A stretch of 64,000 nucleotides of DNA from Bacteroides acidifaciens (GTDB lineage Bacteria > Bacteroidota > Bacteroidia > Bacteroidales > Bacteroidaceae): NCBI RefSeq assembly GCF_903181435.1, contig NZ_CAEUHO010000001.1:2480001-2544000 (forward strand), written 5' to 3'. Of the stretch, positions 15,995 to 24,618 are shown one piece after another. Positions within the stretch are counted from its first letter, which is position 1; each line of letters begins with the position of its first letter. The notes under the pieces are model-generated. The model saw only the letters and a program-made list of their open reading frames with translations. It did no database searches and was not told where the DNA came from. Position numbers and translations under genes: made by a program.

Positions 15995-17779
15995 TTATTT
16001 AAACCCTATACGAGGTCGATTATTATTCAGTTGATTAGGTAACGAACCACTCATCCTTGTTCTAATATCTTCATAGCGTTTTAACTCAACGTCATTTAAA
16101 GAAGGCTGAGTATTAGCTATCGCAGTTTTCAATAGCTGCATTGTAATCTTACTATGTAACTTCAATGCAAATCGTGACGCATCGTTAACTATTAACTGTA
16201 TGTCAGCAGATACATAGTTTTCTGTTAAACACGCTAGCTCTTTATAATCTATTCCAAAATCATAAGGTCGTTTTTCAAGACATAACTTGAAAAGTTCCAT
16301 ACGTGCAGTCATATCCGGTACACCAATATAATATTTCTTATCTAGTCTTCCTGCACGAAGGATAGCAGGATCTATCATATGTGGATAATTTGTCGCACCA
16401 ATAACGAATACACCGCGTTCTCCTGTTCTATCCATCTGTGCCAACATTTCATTTACTGCACTACGAGACATCTCATGTACATCACTCTCACGATTAGGAA
16501 CAATCTCGTTCATCTCATCAATAAAAATGATAGTCGGTGCTTTTTCTTCCGCTTCCTTGAACATTTTAGCAATATTTTCTTGTGTGGCATTTACATAACG
16601 GCTTTTAAGTGCAGCAGGTGTCACACACACGAAATTGAAACCTACTTCTTCTGCAAAATGCTTGGCAAAGAAAGTCTTTCCACATCCCGGAGGTCCATAC
16701 AACAACATACCATTAGGAATAGTTACACCATACCGCTCATATTCTTCCGGATTGTGAAGGGGCTCGATAATTTCTTCTCTAAGCTGTTGTTTCAGTTCAT
16801 CCATCCCTGCAATGGCGGCAAAACCTTGTCCTTTTTCCGACGAAATATTTCGTATCTGCTTCTCGGACTTCTGAATATCGGATGATAATATTTTTTTCTT
16901 TGTTGATTGTCGCTCAACAATTGTCTCTCCGCTAATAGCTTTTATAAAATCTTCAGCTGTTTGGAATCTGTCTTCCGCATCAAAGTTTAACGCCTTTGCT
17001 ATACAGTTTAATAATTGGCAATCCAATTCAAACTTATTTATTTGCGGCAGTTCCAATTCTTTATCACGTTCAGCCAATATTGCTTCGACTTTATCCTCAT
17101 TTCTTATTCTTGATACGTCCACGAACCAAGGTAGCTTACCATATAGCAGATGATACATCATTGCCCCGACAGAATACAAGTCTGATTGTACGGAACATAC
17201 TCCAGAGAATCTTTCTGGTGCGAGATAGAACGGATTCATTTCGCCCAAGATGGGTTTTGTAGGTGTTTGATTCAAGAATCGTGCATATCCCAAATCTATA
17301 AGTTTCAAATCCTCCAAACTTCCAACGAGATTGAGAAATACATTCTGTATTGTCACTTCATTATGAATAATTGGAATAGACAAGGAATGCAGGAACGACA
17401 AGGCAGAAAGTACGGATGTTGCAATGTTTTTTATTTCATACACACTGATGTTATCGTCACGAATTATCCTCTGTAACAAGGTTTCTCCACTCACGAACTC
17501 AGTTACAAGCCACGCAAATTGTCTTCCTCCAATCATCAGATTACCTGAATCGATATATTGGCAAAGGTTATGATGTTGAAGTTTCTTAGCAATCTCTACT
17601 TCTGTCACTCGACCACTATCATCAACCTGATTACAATTGAGCCTTGAGTAGTTGATGAGTTTTAAAAAGCGAATCTTGCCATTTGCATCTTTCACACGGT
17701 AGGTTTCCGCATAAGAACCTTGCTTATGCGGAAACGCTACTGTGTAAGATGCGATTTTATCATTCTTGTTGAATAGCAT
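15995..17779 (-). CDS. Kinase-like domain fused to a Cdc48/FtsH-type AAA+ ATPase
   Basis: 594 aa. Residues ~10-280 have a Ser/Thr kinase fold: a glycine-loop region (KQGSYAETYRV), the ATP Lys in RFLKLIN, IDLGYAR at the DFG position and YLAPERFSG. The catalytic loop, normally HRDxKxxN, reads HNEVTIQN: Asp is Glu and Lys is Thr, so it may be a pseudokinase. Residues ~320-520 are a complete AAA+ module: LLYGPPGCGKT, IIFIDEMNEI, GATNYP (sensor 1), LRAGRLDKK (Arg finger). It could unfold clients given by the Hsp70 encoded just upstream (17 bases apart). Confidence 0.85.
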   Translation of the reverse strand: MLFNKNDKIASYTVAFPHKQGSYAETYRVKDANGKIRFLKLINYSRLNCNQVDDSGRVTEVEIAKKLQHHNLCQYIDSGNLMIGGRQFAWLVTEFVSGETLLQRIIRDDNISVYEIKNIATSVLSALSFLHSLSIPIIHNEVTIQNVFLNLVGSLEDLKLIDLGYARFLNQTPTKPILGEMNPFYLAPERFSGVCSVQSDLYSVGAMMYHLLYGKLPWFVDVSRIRNEDKVEAILAERDKELELPQINKFELDCQLLNCIAKALNFDAEDRFQTAEDFIKAISGETIVERQSTKKKILSSDIQKSEKQIRNISSEKGQGFAAIAGMDELKQQLREEIIEPLHNPEEYERYGVTIPNGMLLYGPPGCGKTFFAKHFAEEVGFNFVCVTPAALKSRYVNATQENIAKMFKEAEEKAPTIIFIDEMNEIVPNRESDVHEMSRSAVNEMLAQMDRTGERGVFVIGATNYPHMIDPAILRAGRLDKKYYIGVPDMTARMELFKLCLEKRPYDFGIDYKELACLTENYVSADIQLIVNDASRFALKLHSKITMQLLKTAIANTQPSLNDVELKRYEDIRTRMSGSLPNQLNNNRPRIGFK

Positions 17780-17796
17780 ATTGGCAGCAAATAAAA

Positions 17797-20331
17797 TTAT
17801 CGAAGCAATCCACCCGCACTAATAGCGTCCTCATCCGGCATTAGGTCAATGAGTCCGCAGGCAATCGGATGAAGTTTTTCTGCTGTGGGGTGGTTATTGA
17901 TTTCCTCCAATCCACGGTTAACTAATTGACGGGCATGGGAAGCGTCTTTCCAACATATTGAACCAAAGCGTTCATGGCAATTGCGAATCAATCCCATACA
18001 TTGATAAACCAATGTCAGATGGACAAAGAGACTATTGATTTGTTCCAACGTTTCACGTCCCATACGAACATCCTTATTGCGTATCACTTGGTCTGTCTGT
18101 GTACGCATTTGCTCCACAAGTTGTGTAGTTTTTTCATTACCGAGGTCAATCTGTGCCTTTTCAAGTCGTTCGAACTCTTCACGTAGTTCCGCTTCTAATC
18201 TTTGCCATTCGGTACTATCATCAAGGTCTTCAATCTTTCGGAGAAGTTCCTTTAGATTGGATTGCGTACGCATCGGGTCATTGCCGTTAGCAACTAATTC
18301 TTTAATCACATCAAGTTCTTTATATAGTGCTTCAACAAAAATGCCCGAAGAAGACAATGATTCTATACTGCGTTGAGCCGAACTCAGCTCTTTATTCACC
18401 CAAGCCACGACATCTTCTGGAGAATCTCGTTTGCTCAAGTCGAGTACTTTCTTGGCTGTAAAGTCAATCGACGGGAAATAAACTTCCATTTTCATCATCT
18501 CCGATGAATCCGCATGAAGTGTTATCTCTACATTTGAATTCTCAGGAATGAATTGTTCAATATCATCACCCGTCACCACAACGTTTGAAATCAAAGTATA
18601 CAATGCCGCAGTCTTTCCTTCTGCATCTAGTCCTGAAACTTGATATACGGGAATAGACAATATGTCCGTTGAAACACCCGGTCGCAAAGCCTGGGTTATC
18701 TTTCTGTCAGGAACAATACCCACTGCAGGTAAAGGCTTGTTTTTCTCCAACCCTTTGGCAGGCAAAAATACACCGCGTTTCTTCACATCATTGTAAACAG
18801 CTATGCCTATGTTATAAGGAAGAGGAGCAGCACCGACTTTGATACCTTGTATAATGGTAAATTCGGATGGGAATATCTCAACAGCATTGCCCTGTTGGTT
18901 GTAAGCCTTTATCTTGAATGTGTTAGGCTTGCCTTCAAGCAAAAACGCCTCAATGACATTACCTTTTGTATCTACAGATGTCCGGTCGCTTCGCCATGCC
19001 CCATCTGCACGTTGAAACTCAACAGAAAGTTCTTTCGGACAATTCTTACCAGTTTTTTTTGTGTCTATGCTGACGCTAACCCATTCAGAAGTTTCAACAG
19101 ATGTTGACTCATAACCGACTTGTAAAAACACTATTTCCGACGTTGCTTCTTCTTTTATTTTCTCCTCATTGATATTAGCATCAATAATAGAAGCATAAAG
19201 AGCTGCCCCACGAGCAACAGCTGTCATAGGATTGATACTAGTATCTACATTTGGTGTAACCTCTTCTTTCAACATGTCACGAATGATTGGCGAATATGTT
19301 GGACCACCGACAAGAATAAGTGATGATAAGTCTTTTCCAGTCAGTCCATTTCGCTCCAATAGGTTCTTGCAGATGTTGACGGCTTTTTGATACTGTTCTC
19401 CAATAGCATTTATCAGTTGGTCTTTGGTAATGGTTATTTCGAGGTCAATCTCCTCACCGTTGTCATCTTGACCGAGATTCAGATTTCGGTCGTACGTAGA
19501 ATAATCTGCGCTATCGGTGAACGACAAGGCTATGCGCATTTCCTCGGCAGGCCCCTTCAAAGCATCCGTCAAGGCTTTCTTTTTCCATTCTGTCGTTTCA
19601 TATGATGAAAGATCATAATCATGACAAAGACTTGGGATGAGAATCTTATTTACCACAGCTTCGTCAAGGTTCTTGCCTCCGAGATAGTTGTCACCTTCTG
19701 TGTCGAATACGGTAAGTATGCCGTCTTCAGCTTTCACCAAGGCCGCATCAAACGTACCACCACCAAAGTCGAACACAAGCCATTTTCCTTTTTTCTTTTC
19801 GCTTGACAGTCCGTATGCCATACAGGCTGCAATAGGTTCCTGTAACAATTCGCATTGCTGGAATCCTGCAATATGCGCAGCTCGCATGGTTGCATCCTTT
19901 TGAATTGCCGTGAACATGGCTGGCACGGTTATTACCACGGAATTGATGGTCTCATCATTGATAAGACTCTTCAACTCTTTCAAAACTTCTGCAGAAAGTT
20001 CCTCTGGAGAATAAGTTTCTTTGGGCATGTTTTCATTGGTATATTTCTTATCTGAACCCATTTCCCGTTTAAACTCTAAATAGCCACATTCTTTTGACGG
20101 CTCATTTTTGCTCAAAGCCATAATAGCGTCAGAATACACGGAATCTTTTGCTTTCATGCCAATACGCAAGGCTCGTTCGCCCTTCTTATTTTTTGAGAAA
20201 TATACACAAGAGGGCAATGTGTCCATGAGGTTCTTAGTCTGCTTGATAACAGACTCACCGTTCTCCATTCTAGCAATAGCCGAGTTTGTAGTACCAAGGT
20301 CTATTCCATAATCTATTTTGATTCTTACCAT
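17797..20331 (-). CDS. Divergent long Hsp70 family protein
   Basis: 844 aa, about 200 longer than DnaK. The ATPase core is intact: [12 protein letters not shown] at residues 8-19, VVITVPAMFTAIQKDA near 135, LVFDFGGGTFDAALV near 187 and LILVGGPTYSPI near 335. After about residue 395 the substrate-binding part is unlike DnaK: beta-rich, then a long helical C-terminal half (about 620-800) with coiled-coil character (EAELREEFERLEKAQ). It is adjacent to GrpE-like and J-like genes and to an AAA+ ATPase, as expected for a dedicated chaperone system. Clients are unknown. Confidence 0.9.
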   Translation of the reverse strand: MVRIKIDYGIDLGTTNSAIARMENGESVIKQTKNLMDTLPSCVYFSKNKKGERALRIGMKAKDSVYSDAIMALSKNEPSKECGYLEFKREMGSDKKYTNENMPKETYSPEELSAEVLKELKSLINDETINSVVITVPAMFTAIQKDATMRAAHIAGFQQCELLQEPIAACMAYGLSSEKKKGKWLVFDFGGGTFDAALVKAEDGILTVFDTEGDNYLGGKNLDEAVVNKILIPSLCHDYDLSSYETTEWKKKALTDALKGPAEEMRIALSFTDSADYSTYDRNLNLGQDDNGEEIDLEITITKDQLINAIGEQYQKAVNICKNLLERNGLTGKDLSSLILVGGPTYSPIIRDMLKEEVTPNVDTSINPMTAVARGAALYASIIDANINEEKIKEEATSEIVFLQVGYESTSVETSEWVSVSIDTKKTGKNCPKELSVEFQRADGAWRSDRTSVDTKGNVIEAFLLEGKPNTFKIKAYNQQGNAVEIFPSEFTIIQGIKVGAAPLPYNIGIAVYNDVKKRGVFLPAKGLEKNKPLPAVGIVPDRKITQALRPGVSTDILSIPVYQVSGLDAEGKTAALYTLISNVVVTGDDIEQFIPENSNVEITLHADSSEMMKMEVYFPSIDFTAKKVLDLSKRDSPEDVVAWVNKELSSAQRSIESLSSSGIFVEALYKELDVIKELVANGNDPMRTQSNLKELLRKIEDLDDSTEWQRLEAELREEFERLEKAQIDLGNEKTTQLVEQMRTQTDQVIRNKDVRMGRETLEQINSLFVHLTLVYQCMGLIRNCHERFGSICWKDASHARQLVNRGLEEINNHPTAEKLHPIACGLIDLMPDEDAISAGGLLR

Positions 20332-20348
20332 AGTGATAGTGTTTTCAA

Positions 20349-21281
20349 TTAAATATTTTGACTTACTACGATTTCTGCCGGTTGTATCATTTCCCCGTTA
20401 TAGTTCACTTGCATCTTTATCATTCCTGTTATGATACGCTTACCTTCAGGCAAAGTGTCGTCAGGCACAAAACGGGTCTGGAATTGCATTCCATCATTGT
20501 ACTCATGCCCAAGTAGGCTGATTATTTCATAGCCATTGGCACGCACATTGTTTATCATGCGGTCTTTAGCTTGTAGCAGTTGCTTATAGCCTCTTACAGA
20601 CTTATCCATCTTTGAAAGATTTGTTTCTATTCTGGCTATTTCGTCAGCCAGTTTCACTACGAGTGAATGGTCGGGCATCCCAGTATTGCCACTTGCTATT
20701 GGTCTCTCTTGCAATTGCTGCTGTACAATCTCCAGCAATTGATTGTCTAGTTTGACCGATTCTTCTTGCATTTTATTTTGAGCATTTTGTAATACTTCTT
20801 GTACTTTACGGACGTCATCGATGGAGGATGTCCCACGTTTGATACGCTTAATCAGATAATAAGAAATAAGTGACACTGCAAATAAGATGGCAATGGTGAT
20901 TATCCCACCCCAAAGAGTACGGTTCTTCACAATGGATTGAGTCGAGGATAATGTGTTGTTAGTCTCTTGTATTTTTCCGTTAATAGTAGTACGGTCTGCT
21001 GCTTGTGCTTTTTGCAGACTGTCACAAACAGTTTTTAAGCTGTCAATGCTTACACATAAGACCTCATTACGTTGTTCTAATACTTGAATGTCATGCTTGT
21101 TTTTAGTTGAAGTTGTTATTAGGAGTCGTAACTTCTTATCAAATTCCGCTTGCTTTGACTGAACGTTATTCAGGCTTCTTGCCATTACGGAAATCTCGTC
21201 CGTTCCCGTTTGTGCAATGGCTGTTATAAACGAACAACACACAACGAACACGTTAAATATCACTTTTTTCATAAATAACAT
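20349..21281 (-). CDS. Membrane-anchored GrpE-like protein
   Basis: 310 aa (a start at the second Met, 21272, is equally possible). A signal-peptide-like start (VIFNVFVVCCSFITAIAQ) precedes a coiled-coil segment. A transmembrane helix lies at about residues 124-144 (LWGGIITIAILFAVSLISYYL), then a second long coiled coil. The C-terminal ~50 residues (FQTRFVPDDTLPEG, then MIQPAEIVVSQN) recall the GrpE beta-domain, which ends in a comparable RPA-V-V strand. Coiled coil plus that domain, beside an Hsp70 gene (17 bases), argues for a nucleotide-exchange or tethering role. Inferred. Confidence 0.65.
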   Translation of the reverse strand: MLFMKKVIFNVFVVCCSFITAIAQTGTDEISVMARSLNNVQSKQAEFDKKLRLLITTSTKNKHDIQVLEQRNEVLCVSIDSLKTVCDSLQKAQAADRTTINGKIQETNNTLSSTQSIVKNRTLWGGIITIAILFAVSLISYYLIKRIKRGTSSIDDVRKVQEVLQNAQNKMQEESVKLDNQLLEIVQQQLQERPIASGNTGMPDHSLVVKLADEIARIETNLSKMDKSVRGYKQLLQAKDRMINNVRANGYEIISLLGHEYNDGMQFQTRFVPDDTLPEGKRIITGMIKMQVNYNGEMIQPAEIVVSQNI

Positions 21282-21283
21282 AT

Positions 21284-22912
21284 TTAATCTACAATTTTTC
21301 CATAAATAATTAATCCTATAACTGCCCCGAATACGGCACAGCCACCGCCCGCTACTACACCACCAATTGCTGCACTAGCAGCAACACACACAATACCTAT
21401 AATGCAACCTGAATTATCAGAACTTTTTGTTGTCGCATTGCCTGTTTCACTCATTGTAGGAGATGATGTAGCTTGGGTAGTATATGAAGTCAACGTTGGA
21501 CGTGGTGGTGAAGCTAATGGACGTGGTGGATGTGTAGAGGTGGATATACCCAATTGCTCACACATATTTTTAAGAATGGAACGGTTCTGATTATATCTAT
21601 TTGTCTTGAAATCAGATTCCATATCAAACGCATCCATAATCTTTGTAGCTTCCCAGGCTGCCTTTAATGCAGATTTCACTTGGATATAAACTAATGAATC
21701 TATACGTGGACCAAATCCGGCATCCTGTTGTACTACGTTTACCTCTTCTATAATATTATGTAGAGCATTCCCTACAACTTGTGTTGATAACTTTAAATAA
21801 AAAGAGTTGTTTGCTCCTAGTTTTGCTTTTATAGATTGAAGGTGTGGTTTCGCTTTGTTTAGCAAAGTCACAGCATAACAAATTTTATCGGGCAATTGAC
21901 AGAACTTCCGCAGTTCCTCTTTTATTGCCTTATCTTCAGCAAACACTTCTGCCGGAGGTAGATTGTCTATAATCTTTTGTAGTATATCCACGTTTTCCTT
22001 GCAACGATCTTTTGCCATTTTTCCAATGACAACGGACTGTGCATAAGATTGGAGTTTCATTGCTTTACGGGCAGCATCGGCGGCTTCCGAACCATTATAA
22101 TAATCTATTCCGCATTGAAGAATTTCCAAGCCAAGTTTATCTGCAATCATTTGGTATTGCAAATCCGCTACAGAAAGTAAATCTTTTAATTGAGAAAGTT
22201 CTTCTTTTGCTACATTCATCAATTTAGCACCAGCATTATAACGAGCAGTAATACTTTTTCCATTTGAAGCCTTCGCTATATCAATTGCAGACTGTAATGT
22301 TTCGATTAAAGGTTTTATTGCCTGACCTCTTACATAATGTTTCCAATCGTTGTCCGCCAAATAAGGCAATAGTTTTTGCGCACCTATAGCAGAACAAAGT
22401 ACATCCAGAAAATCGTATGCCAACTTTCCCGTATCTATCATTTGATAATCTCCTAAAACGATATGTACAAAATCAGTAGTATACGAAGAATAAAGTTTGT
22501 ATGCGCAAGCAATAGCTAATGCGTAGTTGTCTGTTACCAACGCACAGACAATTCTATTTTGTAAAGATGAAACATTTTCTTTTTTTTCCCAAACAGATAT
22601 TGCTCCATTTATATTTTCTACAATCAGGTGGTTTATGGCAACGTCATCTAAAGGAGTAACTTTTATGAACCAAAATTGCGCATACCTGAGTTGTTCGTTT
22701 GGTAAAGTCAGCTTCGCTTCTGCATCAGATACTTTCGCTGTAGTACGAGTCATCGTAGAAAATACACCTAATAAATCTAAAGGAAATGAAACTTCTTTCC
22801 CCACCTTCAAAAAAGCTTTTAGCCTATTATGGTTTGCCACTCGCTCTTTGATCGGTGAATTTGAATATATACCTAAAAGACGATAAGGATTGTTTTGTAT
22901 TATATCCAACAT
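21284..22912 (-). CDS. J-domain-like protein with C-terminal membrane hairpin
   Basis: 542 aa, first gene of the cluster. Residues 1-48 resemble a divergent J domain: NPYRLLGIYSNSPIKERVAN matches helix I and II of DnaJ, but the HPD tripeptide is absent (VSFPLDL instead). A long all-helical region follows, then a low-complexity Pro/Thr/Ser linker (about 465-500). A Gly/Ala-rich hydrophobic C-terminus (502-540, IIGIVCVAASAAIGGVVAGG) can form a membrane hairpin. It ends 2 bases before the GrpE-like gene. No -7 box was found upstream. Confidence 0.65.
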   Translation of the reverse strand: MLDIIQNNPYRLLGIYSNSPIKERVANHNRLKAFLKVGKEVSFPLDLLGVFSTMTRTTAKVSDAEAKLTLPNEQLRYAQFWFIKVTPLDDVAINHLIVENINGAISVWEKKENVSSLQNRIVCALVTDNYALAIACAYKLYSSYTTDFVHIVLGDYQMIDTGKLAYDFLDVLCSAIGAQKLLPYLADNDWKHYVRGQAIKPLIETLQSAIDIAKASNGKSITARYNAGAKLMNVAKEELSQLKDLLSVADLQYQMIADKLGLEILQCGIDYYNGSEAADAARKAMKLQSYAQSVVIGKMAKDRCKENVDILQKIIDNLPPAEVFAEDKAIKEELRKFCQLPDKICYAVTLLNKAKPHLQSIKAKLGANNSFYLKLSTQVVGNALHNIIEEVNVVQQDAGFGPRIDSLVYIQVKSALKAAWEATKIMDAFDMESDFKTNRYNQNRSILKNMCEQLGISTSTHPPRPLASPPRPTLTSYTTQATSSPTMSETGNATTKSSDNSGCIIGIVCVAASAAIGGVVAGGGCAVFGAVIGLIIYGKIVD

Positions 22913-22992
22913 TGTCGGCTAATCTGTCTATTTATGCCAGCCGACTCCATTGCTGTCATGGTTTATTCTTAAATTGTATATACATAAAAAAA

Positions 22993-23080
22993 CGTGGAGC
23001 CAGTCCTGTTGCCCGTTCCACATTCTAAAGGCTCTCGCATTGCCCTGTTCGTCGAAACGAGCAACGCCGAAAGCCCCACG
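22993..23080 (-). repeat. Structured intergenic element, possible dispersed repeat or RNA
   Basis: The ends pair (CGTGGAGC with GCCCCACG, 7 of 8), and inside lies a GTTCGT-CGAA-ACGAGC hairpin (23047-23062). GC content is far above the surrounding sequence. On the minus strand it also reads GVARFDEQGNARAFRMWNGQ without a start codon, so it may be a gene relic instead. Confidence 0.35.
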
Positions 23081-23538
23081 CCGATGTAAGTATATAATTC
23101 ACCTTCTGCTTTTAACACCTAATCGGTACCAAAAACAATAAAGATGGCATATAATACACCCTTTGGGGCATTCACCATTGCTTTGTCTCTGACGAACAGT
23201 TTGAATTTGCGAGATTCTTAGAATGTCAAAACCAAAGCGTTCAGTAAACGCCTCTTATGTATATGTATACCCACCCTACCAACGCCAACCAGCGCATTCG
23301 GCGTGAGAAACATTGCAAAACTATGAAAATAAAATTAAATATCCTACTTTATATCAACATTTTCACTCAGCACCTCTACATTCAAACACCCTCCTTCGCC
23401 ATCATATCAATTTCTTTCGTACTTTCTTCCGCAGCAACCTACCGACAACTTCACAAGAAGCAGTACTTCACCTCCAGTCTATTAACGAATAACTTCCATT
23501 TTATTAATTATAAACTTCCTTTTATCAAATAGAAAACT

Positions 23539-23546
23539 TATCTTTG
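23539..23546 (+). promoter_or_regulatory. Bacteroides -7 box for the first HU-type gene
   Basis: TATCTTTG, 220 bases before the ATG. If used, the tandem repeats lie in the transcribed leader. Confidence 0.45.
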
Positions 23547-23566
23547 TCTAATTATAAACTATAAAT

Positions 23567-23629
23567 GCAAGCTTTGATTATAAAAACGCAAGCTTCATTT
23601 TTATAATTGCAAGCTTCATTTATAAAAAC
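23567..23629 (+). repeat. Tandem 21-bp repeats, GCAAGCTT core
   Basis: GCAAGCTT occurs at 23567, 23588 and 23609, an exact period of 21 bases. Each copy is followed by an AT-rich TTATAA-containing spacer. An inverted half (CTTGC, 23634-23638) follows. The array ends about 135 bases before the HU-type gene and may bind its product or another regulator. Confidence 0.8.
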
Positions 23630-23765
23630 AGAACTTGCGATTATAGTTTATGATTAATCAAAAGGAACTTTTGGATTAGGAGAAAAGAAGTTTGCACTTA
23701 ATGCAGAAGAAGTTTTCTCTTAATAGACAAGAACCAATCTATTAATACTTTAAACCAAAGAATGT

Positions 23766-24410
23766 ATGGCACGTTACATCATGGAAGAGATGCCCGACCT
23801 CCAAAAAACAGGCAAAAGAATTACATATCCGAAGTTTGCGCGGATAGATAATGCAAGCATAAAAGAGTTAGCGCAACGGGTGAGCGATGTAAGTGGCTTC
23901 AGCGCCGGAGACATAGAAGGCGTACTGCTTCAGACGGCTATCGAAATGGCACACCTGATGGCAGAAGGGCGTTCGGTAAAGATAGACGGGATAGGTACAT
24001 TCACTCCGTCGCTCACCTTAGGCAGAGGCAAGGAACGGGAAGATGCGGAAGAAGGTGGAAAACACCGCAACGCACAAAGTATTTTTATAGGAGGCGTCAA
24101 TTTCCGGGTAGACAGGGAAATGGTAAGAAACATCAGCGAAAGATGCCGGTTGGAAAGAGCTCCTTGGAAAAAGCAAAAATCCTCGAATAAATTCACACCG
24201 GAACAACGACTGGCATTAGCCCTAAAGTATCTCGATAAACACCCTTTCCTGACCGTTCGGGAATATCAGAAACTAACCGGATTACTACAAACAGCAGCCA
24301 CCAACGAACTGAGACAATGGGGACACCAACCCGATTCAGGAATAGAAATTGCCGGCAGAGGTGCCCATAGAGTATATATAAAGAAGAAAACAGCCGAAGA
24401 AGGTCTATAA
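23766..24410 (+). CDS. HU-type DNA-binding protein with extra C-terminal domain
   Basis: 214 aa. Residues ~25-125 are an HU/IHF-like domain: SIKELAQRVSDVSGFSAGDI, then GRSVKIDGIGTFTPSL and NFRVDREMV. Residues ~140-205 are a second winged-helix-like domain (TPEQRLALALKYLDKHPFLTVREYQKLTG). This two-domain HU-HIG type is common in Bacteroides and is also encoded at 53.9-54.5 kb. It probably shapes or represses DNA at specific sites. Both flanks have short repeats: 21-bp tandem copies upstream and ATGAGAAAT words downstream. Confidence 0.88.
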   Translation: MARYIMEEMPDLQKTGKRITYPKFARIDNASIKELAQRVSDVSGFSAGDIEGVLLQTAIEMAHLMAEGRSVKIDGIGTFTPSLTLGRGKEREDAEEGGKHRNAQSIFIGGVNFRVDREMVRNISERCRLERAPWKKQKSSNKFTPEQRLALALKYLDKHPFLTVREYQKLTGLLQTAATNELRQWGHQPDSGIEIAGRGAHRVYIKKKTAEEGL

Positions 24411-24426
24411 AAAGAGAAATAACAGT

Positions 24427-24579
24427 ATGAGAAATGATTCAAAAGGATATGAGAAATAACCTTTTAAAGTGCTGTCTCACCCCGAAAATGATGAGAAATA
24501 CACTTTACCGAAATCATTTCTCATACAACAAGATACTGATTACAAGACAATTGTCTAAATTTATGAGAATATGAGAAAT
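24427..24579. repeat. Cluster of ATGAGAAAT words downstream of the HU-type gene
   Basis: ATGAGAAAT at 24427, 24449, 24491 and 24571, a truncated ATGAGAAT at 24563, and the inverted ATTTCTCAT at 24516. Six copies in 153 bases. The first two are 22 bases apart. They lie between the HU-type gene and the convergent LysR gene. Confidence 0.75.
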
Positions 24580-24618
24580 GTTTTTTTCTCTTATAGAGGT
24601 TGAAGCCCCCTGCTGCGA

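Larger units (their letters stand above)
22913..23765. other. Long non-coding stretch between the Hsp70 cluster and the HU-type gene
   Basis: No convincing gene. It holds a structured repeat-like segment (22993-23080), then AT-rich sequence, a -7 box (23539-23546) and tandem 21-bp repeats (23567-23629) that belong to the HU-type gene. Short open frames here have no start, codon bias or family resemblance that I can support. Confidence 0.6.

Noticed and set aside
22913..22970. Sigma-54-type promoter for the Hsp70 cluster
   Set aside because: A TGGCAT word is present on the minus strand, but no GC lies 10 bases downstream of its GG, so the cluster does not share the dnaK/clpB pattern.
23257..23532. 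91-codon plus-strand reading frame in the intergenic region
   Set aside because: No promoter in place, no family, composition of AT-rich spacer; it ends just before the HU-type gene's own promoter box.
23567..23640. CRISPR array
   Set aside because: The GCAAGCTT copies have spacers of only 13 AT-rich bases with similar sequence, and no cas gene is present. The 22-bp array at 54548-54635 is fully tandem without spacers.
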